Assembly: GCF_002086815.1 (NCBI RefSeq)
Contig: NZ_MVID01000003.1
Location: 248,001-312,000, forward strand
Origin: Mycolicibacterium parafortuitum
Lineage (GTDB): Bacteria; Actinomycetota; Actinomycetes; Mycobacteriales; Mycobacteriaceae
Direction of reading: 5' to 3'
DNA length: 64,000 bases
The first letter of the stretch is position 1. Every line of letters starts with the position of its first letter. Both the position numbers and the translations under genes were made by a program. A model generated the notes under the pieces. The model worked only from the letters and a program-made list of their open reading frames with translations, was not told the origin of the DNA and did not search any database. Below, one piece after another: positions 44,081 through 54,419 of this stretch.

Positions 44081-45529
44081 TCAGAAGCCGTTCAGAACCC
44101 AGGCGAACACGCCGACCAGGTAAGCCATCACCGGGATCACCGACGCGTCGAGGGCCGAGCCGACGAACCCGACGATGCGGCGCATCGGCAGCGAGTACGT
44201 CTCCGGTTGACCGATCCGCGGGTTCAGCGCGACGACGGCCCACGCCGCGGTCAGCACCGCCAGCGCGCCCAGCGCCCACCACGCCGAGGTGTAGCGGCCG
44301 TTGGCCGCGAACAGGCCGAGCAGCACGACGGTCAGCAGCCCGGAATGACCGAGCAGCCATGCCTTGCACGCCGCAGAGTCCCAGACGCGGGCCCGCAGTG
44401 CCGCCGCGGCCGCCGTCGCGGCGACCAAATACCAGGCCCACGGCGATACGCCGCCGTCCCCGGTGAGCACCGGCCACAGCACGAGCACCGAACCGGTCAC
44501 GGCCAGCAGCACGCCCGCGGCGATGAAGCCGCTCTGGTGTGAGTCGGCGGCGCGGATGCGGCGCGGCAGGTCTTCGAGCACCCGCAGCGACGGCGCCGAC
44601 GGTGTCGGGTCACCCGGGGCGGGGATCACCGGCACCGGAAGCCGCGCGCACATCGCCGAGAACTGCGCCGCCTGCACGGTGATCACCAGTGCCACCAGGA
44701 TCAGCACGCAGCCGATGCTCGTCAGGTCCAGCGTCCACAGCGTCGCAGCGGCCGCGGCGGGCAGCACCCCGAGCGCGGCGGCCGCGGCGGTGGTGAACAA
44801 CGCGATCGCCCGCTCGGCGACGGTGATGCTGATGATCGACCATGCGGCCACCCCCGCGGCACCGAGCAGCACGCTCGGGGCACCGAAGTCGCCGGGTACG
44901 GCCAGTGCGAACGCGGCGGCGACGGACGGCAGCGCGGCCGCGGCCAGGGCGGTGGCGACGCGCGGCGATCCCGACCTCGCGAGCAGCGCGCCGAGCACGG
45001 CGGCGATCGCGACGCCGCTGACGGCGAACACCCCGACGATCGAGTCGGTCACCAACCGGTGCGCGACCGCCAGCGCGGTGGCGACCAGGATCAGCCCGAT
45101 CACCGCAAGCGTCGCGCCGCGCTGGATGTGCGTTGTCCCCCAGGGACGTTCGCGTGCCGCGGAGAAGATCATCGCGGCGTCGGCGATGTCCTCGACGATG
45201 CGCGGTGCCGGCGGGCCCGCAGGTACGGGTTGCAGGGCGAGCAGGTCACCGTCGACGACGCCCACCGTGGTCAGCGTCGCGTCCAGGCTGTACGGGGCGC
45301 CACCGATCGGGGCCAGGCTCAGCAGTTCCGCGGAGCCCGGGGTCTCGTCCGACGGGGCGACGATGCGCTGGACCGCCGGGATGATCTCGCGCAGCGGAAG
45401 CTGCGCCGGGAGCGCGACTTCCGTGACGCGACCGCCGCGGTCGCCGTCCTCGCCTTCCGTCGCGGTCAGGACGGCGACGCGCACGATCGGCATCGCGGCG
45501 TTGGTGGTGCTCAGAGCGGACTCGGACAT
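44081..45529 (-). CDS. eccD3: ESX-3 membrane channel component EccD3
   Basis: A 482-residue EccD protein. The N-terminal ubiquitin-like domain (VRVAVLTATEG through DGDLLALQPV) is followed by about eleven membrane helices. Two EccD copies per EccBCE unit form the bulk of the membrane vestibule. ATG 45529 lies 18 bases inside the espG3 gene, so the two overlap, implying coupled translation. The gap to mycP3 is 3 bases. Confidence 0.96.
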   Translation of the reverse strand: MSESALSTTNAAMPIVRVAVLTATEGEDGDRGGRVTEVALPAQLPLREIIPAVQRIVAPSDETPGSAELLSLAPIGGAPYSLDATLTTVGVVDGDLLALQPVPAGPPAPRIVEDIADAAMIFSAARERPWGTTHIQRGATLAVIGLILVATALAVAHRLVTDSIVGVFAVSGVAIAAVLGALLARSGSPRVATALAAAALPSVAAAFALAVPGDFGAPSVLLGAAGVAAWSIISITVAERAIALFTTAAAAALGVLPAAAAATLWTLDLTSIGCVLILVALVITVQAAQFSAMCARLPVPVIPAPGDPTPSAPSLRVLEDLPRRIRAADSHQSGFIAAGVLLAVTGSVLVLWPVLTGDGGVSPWAWYLVAATAAAAALRARVWDSAACKAWLLGHSGLLTVVLLGLFAANGRYTSAWWALGALAVLTAAWAVVALNPRIGQPETYSLPMRRIVGFVGSALDASVIPVMAYLVGVFAWVLNGF

Positions 45530-46383
45530 CTCTCTTCTCTTCTGTCGGCCGTGCGTTCGTCGAAGTCTCTGGTGAGGGTGTGGCCCGGGAACCACGATCC
45601 GTCGGGAAGTGTCGCGGTCAGGCGCTCGACCGCGGCGGCGATCGCCGCGGGTTCGCCGGGGCTGAACGTGGAAATCCATTCGCCGTCAGCCGCTTTGGCG
45701 GGGCTGACCAGGACCCGTCCGACCGCGGTGTCGACGACGCTCACGCCGACGTCGGTGCTGACCCGGTGGCCGTCGCGGTGCCGCCCGGCGACGATCTCGA
45801 CATACGTGCGGTCCTGTTCGAAGGCCGCCACCACCACAGGGCGCGCCGATGCGGGGATCCCGAGATAGTCGAGCAGGCTGTGCACCGATGCGCCACCGCG
45901 GATCTGCTCGTCGGCCTTCGCACCGATGCGGGCGGGCAGCGAGAAGTCCGGGAAGCGTGCCGGGGCGCGGCCGGACAGACCCACCGTGACCACGGGCACC
46001 AGCGCCTCCGGATGGTCGAGATCCATCTCGGTCAGCGTCAGCAGTGCGCCACTGCGCAACGCCACCACGGTGCCGCCCGCGTCGCGGGCGATGATGCCGC
46101 GCAGCATCGCTCCCCTGCTGCCGACGAATCGGAGCTCCAACCACTGGGCGGCCCGGCACACCCGCCGGATCCACTGCGCCACTGCGGGATCGACGGTGCC
46201 GCCCGCGGTCAGTACGCCCGCGTTCGTCAGCACGGCGGTCTGCTCCCGGCCGAACGCGGTGCGCTGCGTGTGGTCGGTGTAGGGCGGCGTGATCGCCAGC
46301 ACCCACGGATACGATCCCGCGCCGAGCTTTTCGGCGAGGAACCACGCCGAGGCGGCGCTCAGTTCGACGGCATTAGCGCGCAC
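45511..46383 (-). CDS. espG3: ESX-3 PE/PPE chaperone EspG3
   Basis: A 290-residue EspG chaperone. Family features include the start NAVELSAASAWFLAEKLGAGSYPWVLAITPPY when aligned, and GMDRDGHRVS-like strands before the C-terminal TALPDGSWFPG region. EspG3 binds the tip of ESX-3-specific PPE proteins such as PPE4 in the cytosol and keeps PE-PPE pairs soluble until export. The start is GTG 46383. It follows esxH by 9 bases. Confidence 0.94.
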   Translation of the reverse strand: MRANAVELSAASAWFLAEKLGAGSYPWVLAITPPYTDHTQRTAFGREQTAVLTNAGVLTAGGTVDPAVAQWIRRVCRAAQWLELRFVGSRGAMLRGIIARDAGGTVVALRSGALLTLTEMDLDHPEALVPVVTVGLSGRAPARFPDFSLPARIGAKADEQIRGGASVHSLLDYLGIPASARPVVVAAFEQDRTYVEIVAGRHRDGHRVSTDVGVSVVDTAVGRVLVSPAKAADGEWISTFSPGEPAAIAAAVERLTATLPDGSWFPGHTLTRDFDERTADRREERCPSPL

Positions 46384-46392
46384 GGCGACCCG

Positions 46393-46680
46393 TCAGCCCC
46401 ACTTGGCGCCTTCGGCCTGATCGCGCGCGGCCATCGAGGTGGTGTTCATCTCGTGCGCGCTGGCCATCGCGCGGTAGGCCCGCACCAGTTCCTCCAACGC
46501 GGTGTTCCACTGGGCCTGCCAGGCCTGGTAGGTCACGCCGGTGTCGCCCTGCCAGGCGCTCTTGAGCGCGGCCTGCTCGCTGGCCACCTCGGCGCCGATC
46601 GCCTGCAGCGCACCGGCGTAGCTCGCCATCTCCCCGGCGTGGTTGAGCATCGCGGGGTAGTTGAACACGATCTGCGACAT
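46393..46680 (-). CDS. esxH: ESX-3 secreted protein EsxH (TB10.4)
   Basis: A 95-residue WXG100 protein. The hairpin turn contains WQG in [10 protein letters not shown], and the start [12 protein letters not shown] is characteristic of EsxH. It is secreted as a heterodimer with EsxG and functions in iron and zinc acquisition; in pathogens it also disrupts host ESCRT. It is encoded 14 bases after esxG. The C-terminus ends AEGAKWG. Confidence 0.98.
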   Translation of the reverse strand: MSQIVFNYPAMLNHAGEMASYAGALQAIGAEVASEQAALKSAWQGDTGVTYQAWQAQWNTALEELVRAYRAMASAHEMNTTSMAARDQAEGAKWG

Positions 46681-46694
46681 GGGGGTTGCTCCGA

Positions 46695-46988
46695 TCAGAC
46701 GACGGGGTAGTTGCTGGCGGCGGCGGCATCCTCGGCGACGTAGGCACCCGCGGCATCGCCGACGTTGGCCTGCGCGATGTCGAGCAGCGCGTTGATCTTC
46801 GCCGAGGTCTCGACGAAGCGGGCGTGCGCGGCCTGGAAGGCTCCCGCCGATTCGCCCATGTGGAACGCCTGCGCGGACTGCGCCGCCTGCTCGGCTTGGG
46901 CGATGGTGCTGCGCATCAGGCCGGCCTTGGCGCCGAACGCCGCCTCCGAGGCCATCATCTGCGGGATATGGGCGTCCAGCATGCTCAT
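46695..46988 (-). CDS. esxG: ESX-3 secreted protein EsxG
   Basis: A 97-residue WXG100-family partner of EsxH. The usual WxG is replaced by HMG in [13 protein letters not shown], as is normal for EsxG proteins. The conserved start [19 protein letters not shown] and the C-terminal [10 protein letters not shown] are present, with a YxxxD/E export signal in YVAED. ATG 46988 overlaps the PPE4 stop, and an AAAGGA ribosome-binding site precedes it. Confidence 0.98.
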   Translation of the reverse strand: MSMLDAHIPQMMASEAAFGAKAGLMRSTIAQAEQAAQSAQAFHMGESAGAFQAAHARFVETSAKINALLDIAQANVGDAAGAYVAEDAAAASNYPVV

Positions 46989-48562
46989 GGGGTGTCCTTT
47001 CGGTCGTGAGGTTCGGGATCGTGGGGTTCGGGATCGGTCGGGTCCCAGTTGCCCGGGAGCATCGGTTCTTTCGGGCCGCCACCGAACGAATCGCCGGGCA
47101 GCGTGGTCAGCCCGCCCGCGTGTTCGGCGTCCTTGCCGATGGCGCCGGTGAAGCCCATCGGCCCGGCGCCACGACCGGACGCGGTGACGCGTGGCGGGGC
47201 GGGCTGCTCACGGTCCGGCTCGTCGTCGGCCGCGGGGTAGTCCATGTACGCGTCGGCATAGGCGCGGCCCTTGATCTCGTCCTTCTGCCTGCGTCTGCGC
47301 TTGCGCCGCTCGGCCGCCGACGCCGCGACACCCGATGCCGCGGCCGGGATTCCCGCCGACGGCGCCTTGGCCGCGGTGCTGTCACGCACCGTCGGAGAGA
47401 AACCCGCACCCGGATCGCGGCCCGCGATCACATACGGCACGAAGGTCGCGGCAGCCGCCGCCGGCGCGGCGGGAGCAGACGGCGAGCCGACGCTGATCGT
47501 GTTGGCGGTCACCGGCACTCCGCTGGGAGGCGGCGGCGCGGACATGGTGGCCGGGAAGCCCTGCTGATCGGAGCGGCCCGGCGCCGCGTCGGCGGGGAGG
47601 TCCTCCTCGGCTGGGGCGTCCTGGGGCGGCATGTTCAGCAGGCCCAGCAGATGCTGCCCGACGCCGAGCACGATCGCCAGCGTGGTCGCCAGCAGCGGCA
47701 GCAGGAACAGCGACGGGTACAGGATCGACGCGCCCACCCACGAGACGGCCTGGAACACGACCGCGAAAAGGAAAGGGCCCCAGGTGATGAGCGCCTGCAC
47801 CGGGTTGGTCAGGAAGTCGGTGATCAGCGCGATGGTGTTACCGATCGGGTCGCGCAGGAAGTTGAAGATCGGCTCGAACAGGAACCGCAGGAACTCGCCG
47901 TAGAGCCGGATCAGGTCGGCGATGATGTTCGACACGTCGAACGCGGCACCGGCCTCGGCGGCCATCGGTTGCGCCGCCATCGCCGACACGTCGGCCGCGG
48001 CGCGTCCCGCTTCGCCGACACCGGGCAGCAGCACGATCGGCGCCGGGGTCGACTGCGGGGTGGCGGCGAGCGCGGCGCCGGACACCGCCTGGTAGGTCGC
48101 CATCGTGGTGGCCGCCTGGATCCACATCCGGACGTAGTCGGCTTCGTTCAGCGCGATCGGAATCGTGTTGAGACCGAGGAAGTTCGTCGCGACCAGCACG
48201 GTGTGGGTGGTCTTGTTCAGCGCCAACTCGGGCAGCGTCGGCATGGTGGCCAGCGCGGTCGAGTACGCGGCCGCGGCGGTTTCGTGCTGTGCGGCCGTCG
48301 CGGCCCCGGCCGCGCTCTGCTGCGCCAGCCACGCCAGGTACGGGGTGTGCGCGGCGACGTACTGTTCGGAGCTCGGCCCCTCCCAGGCGCCCGCCTGCAC
48401 ACCGGCCAGGATGTTCGTCAGTTCGGCTGCCGCGGAGGCATATTCGGCGGAGAGCCGCTGCCACGCGCCGGCCGCGGCGAGCAGCGGACCCGGCCCGGGG
48501 CCGCTGCTGAGCGTCGCCGAGTGCACCTCGGGCGGCAGCGCCATCCATACCGGAGCGGTCAC
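46985..48562 (-). CDS. ppe4: ESX-3 PPE-family protein PPE4
   Basis: A 525-residue PPE protein. The N-terminal domain has the PPE motif ([12 protein letters not shown]), a WEG turn in [11 protein letters not shown] and about 170 helical residues. The long C-terminal part has hydrophobic segments, a Pro/Ala linker and a basic [11 protein letters not shown] patch. It pairs with PE5 and is secreted through ESX-3 with EspG3 as chaperone; in M. tuberculosis this pair is linked to iron acquisition. The start is GTG 48562, 6 bases after the PE5 stop. Confidence 0.95.
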   Translation of the reverse strand: MTAPVWMALPPEVHSATLSSGPGPGPLLAAAGAWQRLSAEYASAAAELTNILAGVQAGAWEGPSSEQYVAAHTPYLAWLAQQSAAGAATAAQHETAAAAYSTALATMPTLPELALNKTTHTVLVATNFLGLNTIPIALNEADYVRMWIQAATTMATYQAVSGAALAATPQSTPAPIVLLPGVGEAGRAAADVSAMAAQPMAAEAGAAFDVSNIIADLIRLYGEFLRFLFEPIFNFLRDPIGNTIALITDFLTNPVQALITWGPFLFAVVFQAVSWVGASILYPSLFLLPLLATTLAIVLGVGQHLLGLLNMPPQDAPAEEDLPADAAPGRSDQQGFPATMSAPPPPSGVPVTANTISVGSPSAPAAPAAAAATFVPYVIAGRDPGAGFSPTVRDSTAAKAPSAGIPAAASGVAASAAERRKRRRRQKDEIKGRAYADAYMDYPAADDEPDREQPAPPRVTASGRGAGPMGFTGAIGKDAEHAGGLTTLPGDSFGGGPKEPMLPGNWDPTDPEPHDPEPHDRKDTP

Positions 48563-48568
48563 GGCGGA

Positions 48569-48877
48569 TCAGCCCCGGGCGATCAGGTAGGACGACGCGG
48601 CCATCGCGTCACCGCTGACGTAGCTGGCGGCGGATTCACCGACACCGATGCCGGAGCGGCCGAGTTCCTCGATCCCGTGGGCGGCGACACCCTGGTGTGC
48701 GGCGCCGTGGGCGCTGAAGCCGGCCGCGGTGTTCAGCGACACCGCGTCGGCGGCAGGCGGCACCACCGCGGTGATCAGCGGTGCGGCGGCCGCGTGCGCC
48801 GCGGCCATCCGGGCGGTCAGCGCCTCGACGGCCGCTCCGGCCGCGGTCAGGCCTTCCGGTACTACTCGCAGGGTCAT
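48569..48877 (-). CDS. pe5: ESX-3 PE-family protein PE5
   Basis: A 102-residue PE protein consisting only of the helical-hairpin PE domain, with Pro-Glu in [10 protein letters not shown]. It forms a four-helix bundle with PPE4. Its ATG shares one base with the eccC3 stop, and an AAAGGAG ribosome-binding site lies within the end of eccC3, so it is coupled to the upstream ATPase. Confidence 0.95.
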   Translation of the reverse strand: MTLRVVPEGLTAAGAAVEALTARMAAAHAAAAPLITAVVPPAADAVSLNTAAGFSAHGAAHQGVAAHGIEELGRSGIGVGESAASYVSGDAMAASSYLIARG

Positions 48878-51800
48878 CAGCTGAACTCCTTTCCGCTGTA
48901 ACCGGCCTGGGCGGCCGCCCCGTCGGCGAGGGGATTGACGAGCTGGACATACGTGGGCGTATCGGAGCCGTCGTCGAGCAGCATCGCCCGACCGGTGGGC
49001 AACCGGCTGAAGCGGTGACCGCGGATCTTGCCGCTGTCCTGCGGATTACCGGACAGCAGCAGGGTGGTCGCCTGCAGTTCGTTGAGGCGGCGCAGCAGCG
49101 GTGCCGTCATCACCGCGTGCGCCGACCCGGCCGCCCTGGCGGTGACGATCACGCGCAGCCCGAGTTCGGCGGCCTGTGACAGCAATCCGATCACCGGGGT
49201 CCACGTCCGCTGCCCGGCGAACGGGCCGCTCATCGCGGGACCGTCCGGGATCTGGTCGACGTCGTCGACGATCAGGTAGTGCACGTGGCTGCCCGAGCCG
49301 TTGGCGGTGGCACGGAAGTCCCAGCCGCGCAGCTCCTGCGGGCTGAGCCCGGCCGGTGGGCGCCGCTTCTCCAGCAGTGCGGACAACCCGAGCATCGCGG
49401 GCAGCACCCGGTCGAGGTTCGGGGTGTACTCGTTGTCCGGAAAGAGCGGCTCGTCGACGAGTTGCAGCCGCCGGTCGATCACCGTGAACGCGATCTGGTC
49501 GGGCCGCGAGTTCTCCCGGATCGTGCGGATCAGGTGGCGCAGCAGGGTGGTCTTGCCGGTCTTGGTGTCACCGAACACCATCAGCAGCGGGTTGTCGGCG
49601 AAGTCGACGCTGACCGCGGCCAGGTCTTCCTCGCGCTGCCCGATGACGACCCGCTCGGGTGCGGGGTAGAGCGTGCCGAACGCCCGCGGCGACACGTCGG
49701 TCGGCAGCAGTCGCACCGGCGGTGCGCTCTGGTCGGGGTAGCGGGCGTTGAGCGCGGGAATCGACGACAGTGCCGGCTGGGCGAACAGGAAGTGCTCGGC
49801 GGCCATGGTCAGGCCGCGGCCGGGCTGGTCGGCGGGGACGCTCTCGGCGGGACGCCGCAGCGCGGTGCCGGATCCGCCGGCACGGACATTGCTGTCGCGC
49901 GGGTCGTGCAGGCGCAATTCGAGGCGCAGACCGAGCCCGTCGCGCATCGCCAGCGGCACCTCGAGCCAGTTCGGCGTGGTGATGACGACATGGATGCCGT
50001 ACGACAGCCCGGTGTTGACCAGTTCGGTCACCTTGGCCAGCAACGGGTTACGGGTGTTGAAGGTGTCGGTGTTGTCCCGGCTGAACGCGTACAGGTTGTC
50101 GATGAGCAAGAACACCTCACCGTAGCCGTCCCGGTACTCGCCGTTGGCTGCCGCGCCCTGGCGCTGCCGAGCCTTGAGCAGCTGTTCGAGCTCGCCGAAG
50201 GTGCGCCGGATGCGTTCGGGTTCCAGCGGCGACGCGACGCTGCCGACATGGGCGAGGTCGTCGAGCGCACGCAGCTGGCCGCCGCCGTAGTCGAGGCAGT
50301 AGAAGGACACGTCGCCGGGGGCGTGCAGCGCAGCGGCCGACAGCACGAAAGTCTGCAGCGCCGTGGACTTCCCGGACTTGGGCCCACCGTGGATCACCAT
50401 GTTGGCGGCGGCGGAGGTCGCGTCGAAGACCAGCGGGTCACGCCGCATCTCGAAGGGCCGGTCGATCTCGCCCAGCGGCCAGCGCCATCCTCTGGCGCCG
50501 ACGCCGGAGCGCTCCACCACATTCCACAGCGGGATCGGCTCGTCCAGCGGGGGCAGCCACAGCTGTGGTGCGCGCGGACCGTAGTGGGCGAGCTGATCCC
50601 CGATCGTGGCGATCAGCTTGCGCGGGGGCAGCACCTCGACGTCGGCGCCGTCGTCGACGATGACCGTGTCGGGTTCGGGGTCCACCCAGCCGGCCGGGAA
50701 CACCTGGGGCTTCGGGATCGCGTGCACCACGATGGAGCGGTCGACGCGCGGCGGCTCGTAGATGCCGTCGACATACGTGCTGCGGAACTTGACCGGCAGG
50801 GCCCCGGGCGCGGGCACCAGGAAGCCGACGCCTTTGTGCTCGCGGCCCGATTCGATGTGATAGGCATCCTCGACGCCGATGATCTGCCGGGACACGCTGG
50901 GACTGGCTACCTTCAGACCGATCCGGTACGACGTGTTCTTGTCGATGTCCTTGATCCGGCCCACGTCGAGGGTCTGCGACGCGAACAGCAGATGGATCCG
51001 GAACGAGCGGCCCTTACGGGCGACGTAGTCGAACAGGTCCGCGTACTCCGGGTGGTCGGCGAGCATCAGCGTGAACTCGTCGGCGACCACCAGCAGGGTC
51101 GGGATCGGCGGCAGGTCCGCGGCCTCTGTGTTGCCGGAAAGACGGGCGTTCTCGTACTCGGTGACCGAGTTGAACGCGCTGCCCTGGACACGGCGTCCGC
51201 TGTCCTTGAGCAGCTGCTCGCGGCGCGCCACCTCACCGCGCAGCGTGTCGGCGAATCGGTCGGCCAGCGACCGCTTTTCGGCCATGTTCGAGATCACGGC
51301 GACGACCTGCGGGAAGTTGCGGAAGATGTCGGCGCCCGCCTCGCCCTTGAAGTCCGCGTAGATCACGATCAGCCGGTCGGCGGAATGCGTGGTCAGCAGC
51401 GACAGCAGGATCGACATCAGGGTCTGCGATTTACCCGAGCCGGTCATGCCGATCATCAGGCCGTGCGGGCCCATACCGCCCTCGGCCTCGTCCTTGAGGT
51501 CGAAGATCAGCGGCTCGCCGGTGGAGGTGACACCGATCGGGACGCGTAGCTCGTCGTCGCGGTTGCGGGGCGCCCACAGCGCGGCGACGTCGAGCGCCGA
51601 CGCGTCCGGGATGCCCAGCAGCGTGGTGAATTCCGCGCCGTTGGTGGTCACCGACCGGGCCCGGCCGGGCACGGAGTCCCAGCGCGCCAGCCGTCGCGCG
51701 ATGTGGCGCGCCTCGGCGGACCCGAGCCGGTCGGCCGAGTCGATGTAGGGCGCCCAGTCGCCGTTCTGCCAGCGCGAGATCCGGCCGTCGGCGATGCGCA

Positions 51801-52875
51801 GCACCGGCCGCTCCGGGTCCGGGTACTGGTCGCGATCGGGCTCGCGTGTGCGGCGATGGATCACGGTGACCCCGGCCAGCCCCCGGCCGATGAACTCGGC
51901 GGGGTCGGCGTCGGGGTCGTCGAGCACGACCAGCAGGTGCTTGCCACCCGAGGGGCCGTCGCCGGTGAACGCGCCGCGTTCGGCCAGCGCGGGCTCGAGC
52001 ATGGAGCGCAGCTCGTGGGCGTCTGCGGCGAGATAGCGGGCGGGCCCGACCCCGTCGACCCGGCCGGGGACGTCGACGTGCGGCAGCCACTTCAACCACG
52101 ACCACGCGCTGGACTCCAGACCGGAACCGGCGTAGGCGATTCCGAGCACCGATGGGTCGTGCCAGGTGATGGCCTGTGCGATCCACGCGCGCAGCGCACC
52201 GGTGATCTCGGCGTCGTCACCGGTCACCGTGACGCGCGAGACGCGGGTCAGCGAGATACCGGCCGGGGCGTCGGGCAGCGTGCGCTGGGTGTCGAGCAGG
52301 CCGCGCAGCGTGGTGTGCGACACCGGTTCCAGGTCAATCTCGTCGGCGGTGTCCTTGACCCGCAGCGTGACGTCGAGCTCCCGGTCGTGCAGACCGGCGC
52401 GCAGCACCAGGAAGTCGGCGTCGTGCGGGTCGCGTTCCCATTGCCTGCGGGTGCCCGGGATAGCCGCCAGCGCAGCGGGTTCGGGATGCGACCACTCCAG
52501 CGCGGCGCGCTGCTCGTCGGCGTGCGCGCGCACGTTGTCGCGGACCACCGACAGGTAGCGCAGGTAGTCGGCGCGTTCGGCGTCGACCTCCTCGGTGCGC
52601 ATCTTGTTGTCGGTGCCGCGGTAGAGCGCGGTGGCGGCCAGCAGCAGCACGAACGGGAAGAACAGGGTGGTCGGCGAGATCAGCCGCAACCCGGTCGCCA
52701 CCAGCGCCACGATCATCCCGACGATCAGGATCACGATCAGGTACGGCAGCGCCCGCCGCAGAAGTGACGGCGGAACCACCCTCGGCAACTCCGGCGGCGG
52801 CTCGATCGTGATGGTGCCCTTGCGAACATCCGGGCCGGGCAGCCGTTTGCGGTGTTCGAAGATCAGCCTGCTCAT
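48877..52875 (-). CDS. eccC3: ESX-3 FtsK/SpoIIIE-type secretion ATPase EccC3
   Basis: A 1332-residue motor ATPase. Two N-terminal membrane helices ([15 protein letters not shown] and [16 protein letters not shown]) precede the DUF domain and three P-loop modules: [11 protein letters not shown] in module 1, [14 protein letters not shown] in module 2 and [14 protein letters not shown] in module 3. Module 1 is the one whose ATP hydrolysis is essential in the family; modules 2 and 3 bind substrate signals. The ATG at 52875 overlaps the eccB3 stop as ATGA. The length matches M. tuberculosis EccC3 closely. Confidence 0.97.
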   Translation of the reverse strand: MSRLIFEHRKRLPGPDVRKGTITIEPPPELPRVVPPSLLRRALPYLIVILIVGMIVALVATGLRLISPTTLFFPFVLLLAATALYRGTDNKMRTEEVDAERADYLRYLSVVRDNVRAHADEQRAALEWSHPEPAALAAIPGTRRQWERDPHDADFLVLRAGLHDRELDVTLRVKDTADEIDLEPVSHTTLRGLLDTQRTLPDAPAGISLTRVSRVTVTGDDAEITGALRAWIAQAITWHDPSVLGIAYAGSGLESSAWSWLKWLPHVDVPGRVDGVGPARYLAADAHELRSMLEPALAERGAFTGDGPSGGKHLLVVLDDPDADPAEFIGRGLAGVTVIHRRTREPDRDQYPDPERPVLRIADGRISRWQNGDWAPYIDSADRLGSAEARHIARRLARWDSVPGRARSVTTNGAEFTTLLGIPDASALDVAALWAPRNRDDELRVPIGVTSTGEPLIFDLKDEAEGGMGPHGLMIGMTGSGKSQTLMSILLSLLTTHSADRLIVIYADFKGEAGADIFRNFPQVVAVISNMAEKRSLADRFADTLRGEVARREQLLKDSGRRVQGSAFNSVTEYENARLSGNTEAADLPPIPTLLVVADEFTLMLADHPEYADLFDYVARKGRSFRIHLLFASQTLDVGRIKDIDKNTSYRIGLKVASPSVSRQIIGVEDAYHIESGREHKGVGFLVPAPGALPVKFRSTYVDGIYEPPRVDRSIVVHAIPKPQVFPAGWVDPEPDTVIVDDGADVEVLPPRKLIATIGDQLAHYGPRAPQLWLPPLDEPIPLWNVVERSGVGARGWRWPLGEIDRPFEMRRDPLVFDATSAAANMVIHGGPKSGKSTALQTFVLSAAALHAPGDVSFYCLDYGGGQLRALDDLAHVGSVASPLEPERIRRTFGELEQLLKARQRQGAAANGEYRDGYGEVFLLIDNLYAFSRDNTDTFNTRNPLLAKVTELVNTGLSYGIHVVITTPNWLEVPLAMRDGLGLRLELRLHDPRDSNVRAGGSGTALRRPAESVPADQPGRGLTMAAEHFLFAQPALSSIPALNARYPDQSAPPVRLLPTDVSPRAFGTLYPAPERVVIGQREEDLAAVSVDFADNPLLMVFGDTKTGKTTLLRHLIRTIRENSRPDQIAFTVIDRRLQLVDEPLFPDNEYTPNLDRVLPAMLGLSALLEKRRPPAGLSPQELRGWDFRATANGSGSHVHYLIVDDVDQIPDGPAMSGPFAGQRTWTPVIGLLSQAAELGLRVIVTARAAGSAHAVMTAPLLRRLNELQATTLLLSGNPQDSGKIRGHRFSRLPTGRAMLLDDGSDTPTYVQLVNPLADGAAAQAGYSGKEFS

Positions 52876-54419
52876 GGTTTCTCCAGACGAGGGAGGGACT
52901 CCACGCGCGCCGCAGAAGCGTTGGGCGCCAGCGTGTCGTGGGCCAGCAGCGCGTCGGTGCGCGACAGTGTCGGGCCCTCGGCGAACAGCGACAGCACCGA
53001 CCACGGGACCGGCAGCGGCGCCGCGGTGAGGCCGAGCGCGCTGACCGTATTCGCGCCGGTGTCAGCGGCGGTGTCAGCGGCGGTGTCGATGCCGTAGCGC
53101 ACACCGGTATCGCTGACCCAGAACAGCGAGCCCGCGCTGTCGACGAAGTATCCGGTGCCCGGCGGCAACATCACCTGGTCGGCGGGCCCGCCCGGCGCAC
53201 CGGCGCTGACCAGCGCGACGGCGCCCTGTCCGTCGGCGACCGGCAGCGCCGCCCCCGAGCGCAGTTCGAGCGAGCTCTCCTGCGCTCCTTGGGGTTTCGC
53301 CCACGCCGCGCAGATCACCGGATCGGCGGCGGTGTCGACCAGCGTCACCCGCTCACCCGGGTAGGCGTCGACGTCGATGGCGCGGGCCTGCGGGGTGCGC
53401 GCGATCAGGTCGGCCTCCAGGCGCGGCGGTGACGCGAGCCCCCACGAGTTGGAGTTGCGCAGGATCGCGGCCACGACCGGTGAGACCGGTTGCAGCCCTT
53501 CGGTCAGCACCACGTAGTGGCGCAGGGTGTTGTCGGCGTCGTAGGCCACCACGACGGACCCGACCGGGTACGGCTCGGGCAGCCCGAGATCCGACAGCAG
53601 CCCGGCGTTCGGGACGGCGGGCACGACCAGAGGCGGCGCCTCCGGGATCGCGTTGAACAGTCCCGCCGCGATCGGCTGCGGCGCGGCGGCGTCCACCCCG
53701 ATACCGACCCCGCCGGTGACAGCGCGGTCGGCCAGGTCCACGGCGCTGCGCTTGCCGTTCCACAGCAGCCAGGTGCGGCCGTCGTTCTCGGCCAGGATCG
53801 CCTCACCGGCGGGCAGCACCGTGGCGCGTTCGCCGCCGTCGACGGGTGCGCCTGCGATCACGGTGACCCCGGTGACGGTTCCGGTGGCGGCGTCGCAGAC
53901 CGTCCAGTACGCGTCGCGAGTGGTGTTGGCCACCATGCGTTCCGGTGCGCCGGGGATGCCGAGCATGTTGCCGCGCGGAAACTCGTCGAGTGCGCTGCTC
54001 TTGACCATCGACGGGTTGTCCGGGCGTCCGGTGATCAGCCGCGCCGAGGTCAGGTTCAGCACCGGGTGCAGCTGCTCGCCGAGCCGGACGTAGAGCGCGG
54101 CGGTGTCGCGGTCGGCCAGAACCGAATCCGTGCCCGCGTCGCCGGCGGGCCGGATCAGTGAGAACAGGAAGCAGCCGATCACGCCGGTGACCAGGATCAG
54201 CGCACCCACCGTCACCGAACGGGACTGGGTACGCAGCGGGTCGACCAGCATGCGGGTGTCGTGCAGCGCGACCCCGGACGCGATGCGGCGCATCACGAAC
54301 CGCCAGCCGGTGACCTGATGGCGCGTGACGAAACCGCGCCGGTAGCTGATCTGCTGTGGGTTCTCGTTGGCCGGGGTACGGGAGGTGAAGGAGCGGCGCT
54401 CGCCGTCAGGGGTGCTCAT
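52872..54419 (-). CDS. eccB3: ESX-3 component EccB3
   Basis: A 515-residue EccB protein. A short cytoplasmic N-terminus ([21 protein letters not shown]) is followed by one membrane helix ([18 protein letters not shown]) and a large periplasmic domain with the repeat blocks and paired Cys typical of EccB. EccB links the inner-membrane complex with the periplasm and MycP. It overlaps both eccA3 and eccC3 by 4 bases. Confidence 0.97.
   Translation of the reverse strand: MSTPDGERRSFTSRTPANENPQQISYRRGFVTRHQVTGWRFVMRRIASGVALHDTRMLVDPLRTQSRSVTVGALILVTGVIGCFLFSLIRPAGDAGTDSVLADRDTAALYVRLGEQLHPVLNLTSARLITGRPDNPSMVKSSALDEFPRGNMLGIPGAPERMVANTTRDAYWTVCDAATGTVTGVTVIAGAPVDGGERATVLPAGEAILAENDGRTWLLWNGKRSAVDLADRAVTGGVGIGVDAAAPQPIAAGLFNAIPEAPPLVVPAVPNAGLLSDLGLPEPYPVGSVVVAYDADNTLRHYVVLTEGLQPVSPVVAAILRNSNSWGLASPPRLEADLIARTPQARAIDVDAYPGERVTLVDTAADPVICAAWAKPQGAQESSLELRSGAALPVADGQGAVALVSAGAPGGPADQVMLPPGTGYFVDSAGSLFWVSDTGVRYGIDTAADTAADTGANTVSALGLTAAPLPVPWSVLSLFAEGPTLSRTDALLAHDTLAPNASAARVESLPRLEKP

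Noticed and set aside
49279..51549. Open frame of 756 codons on the plus strand inside eccC3
   Set aside because: Antisense to a strongly supported FtsK-type ATPase and without recognisable protein features.
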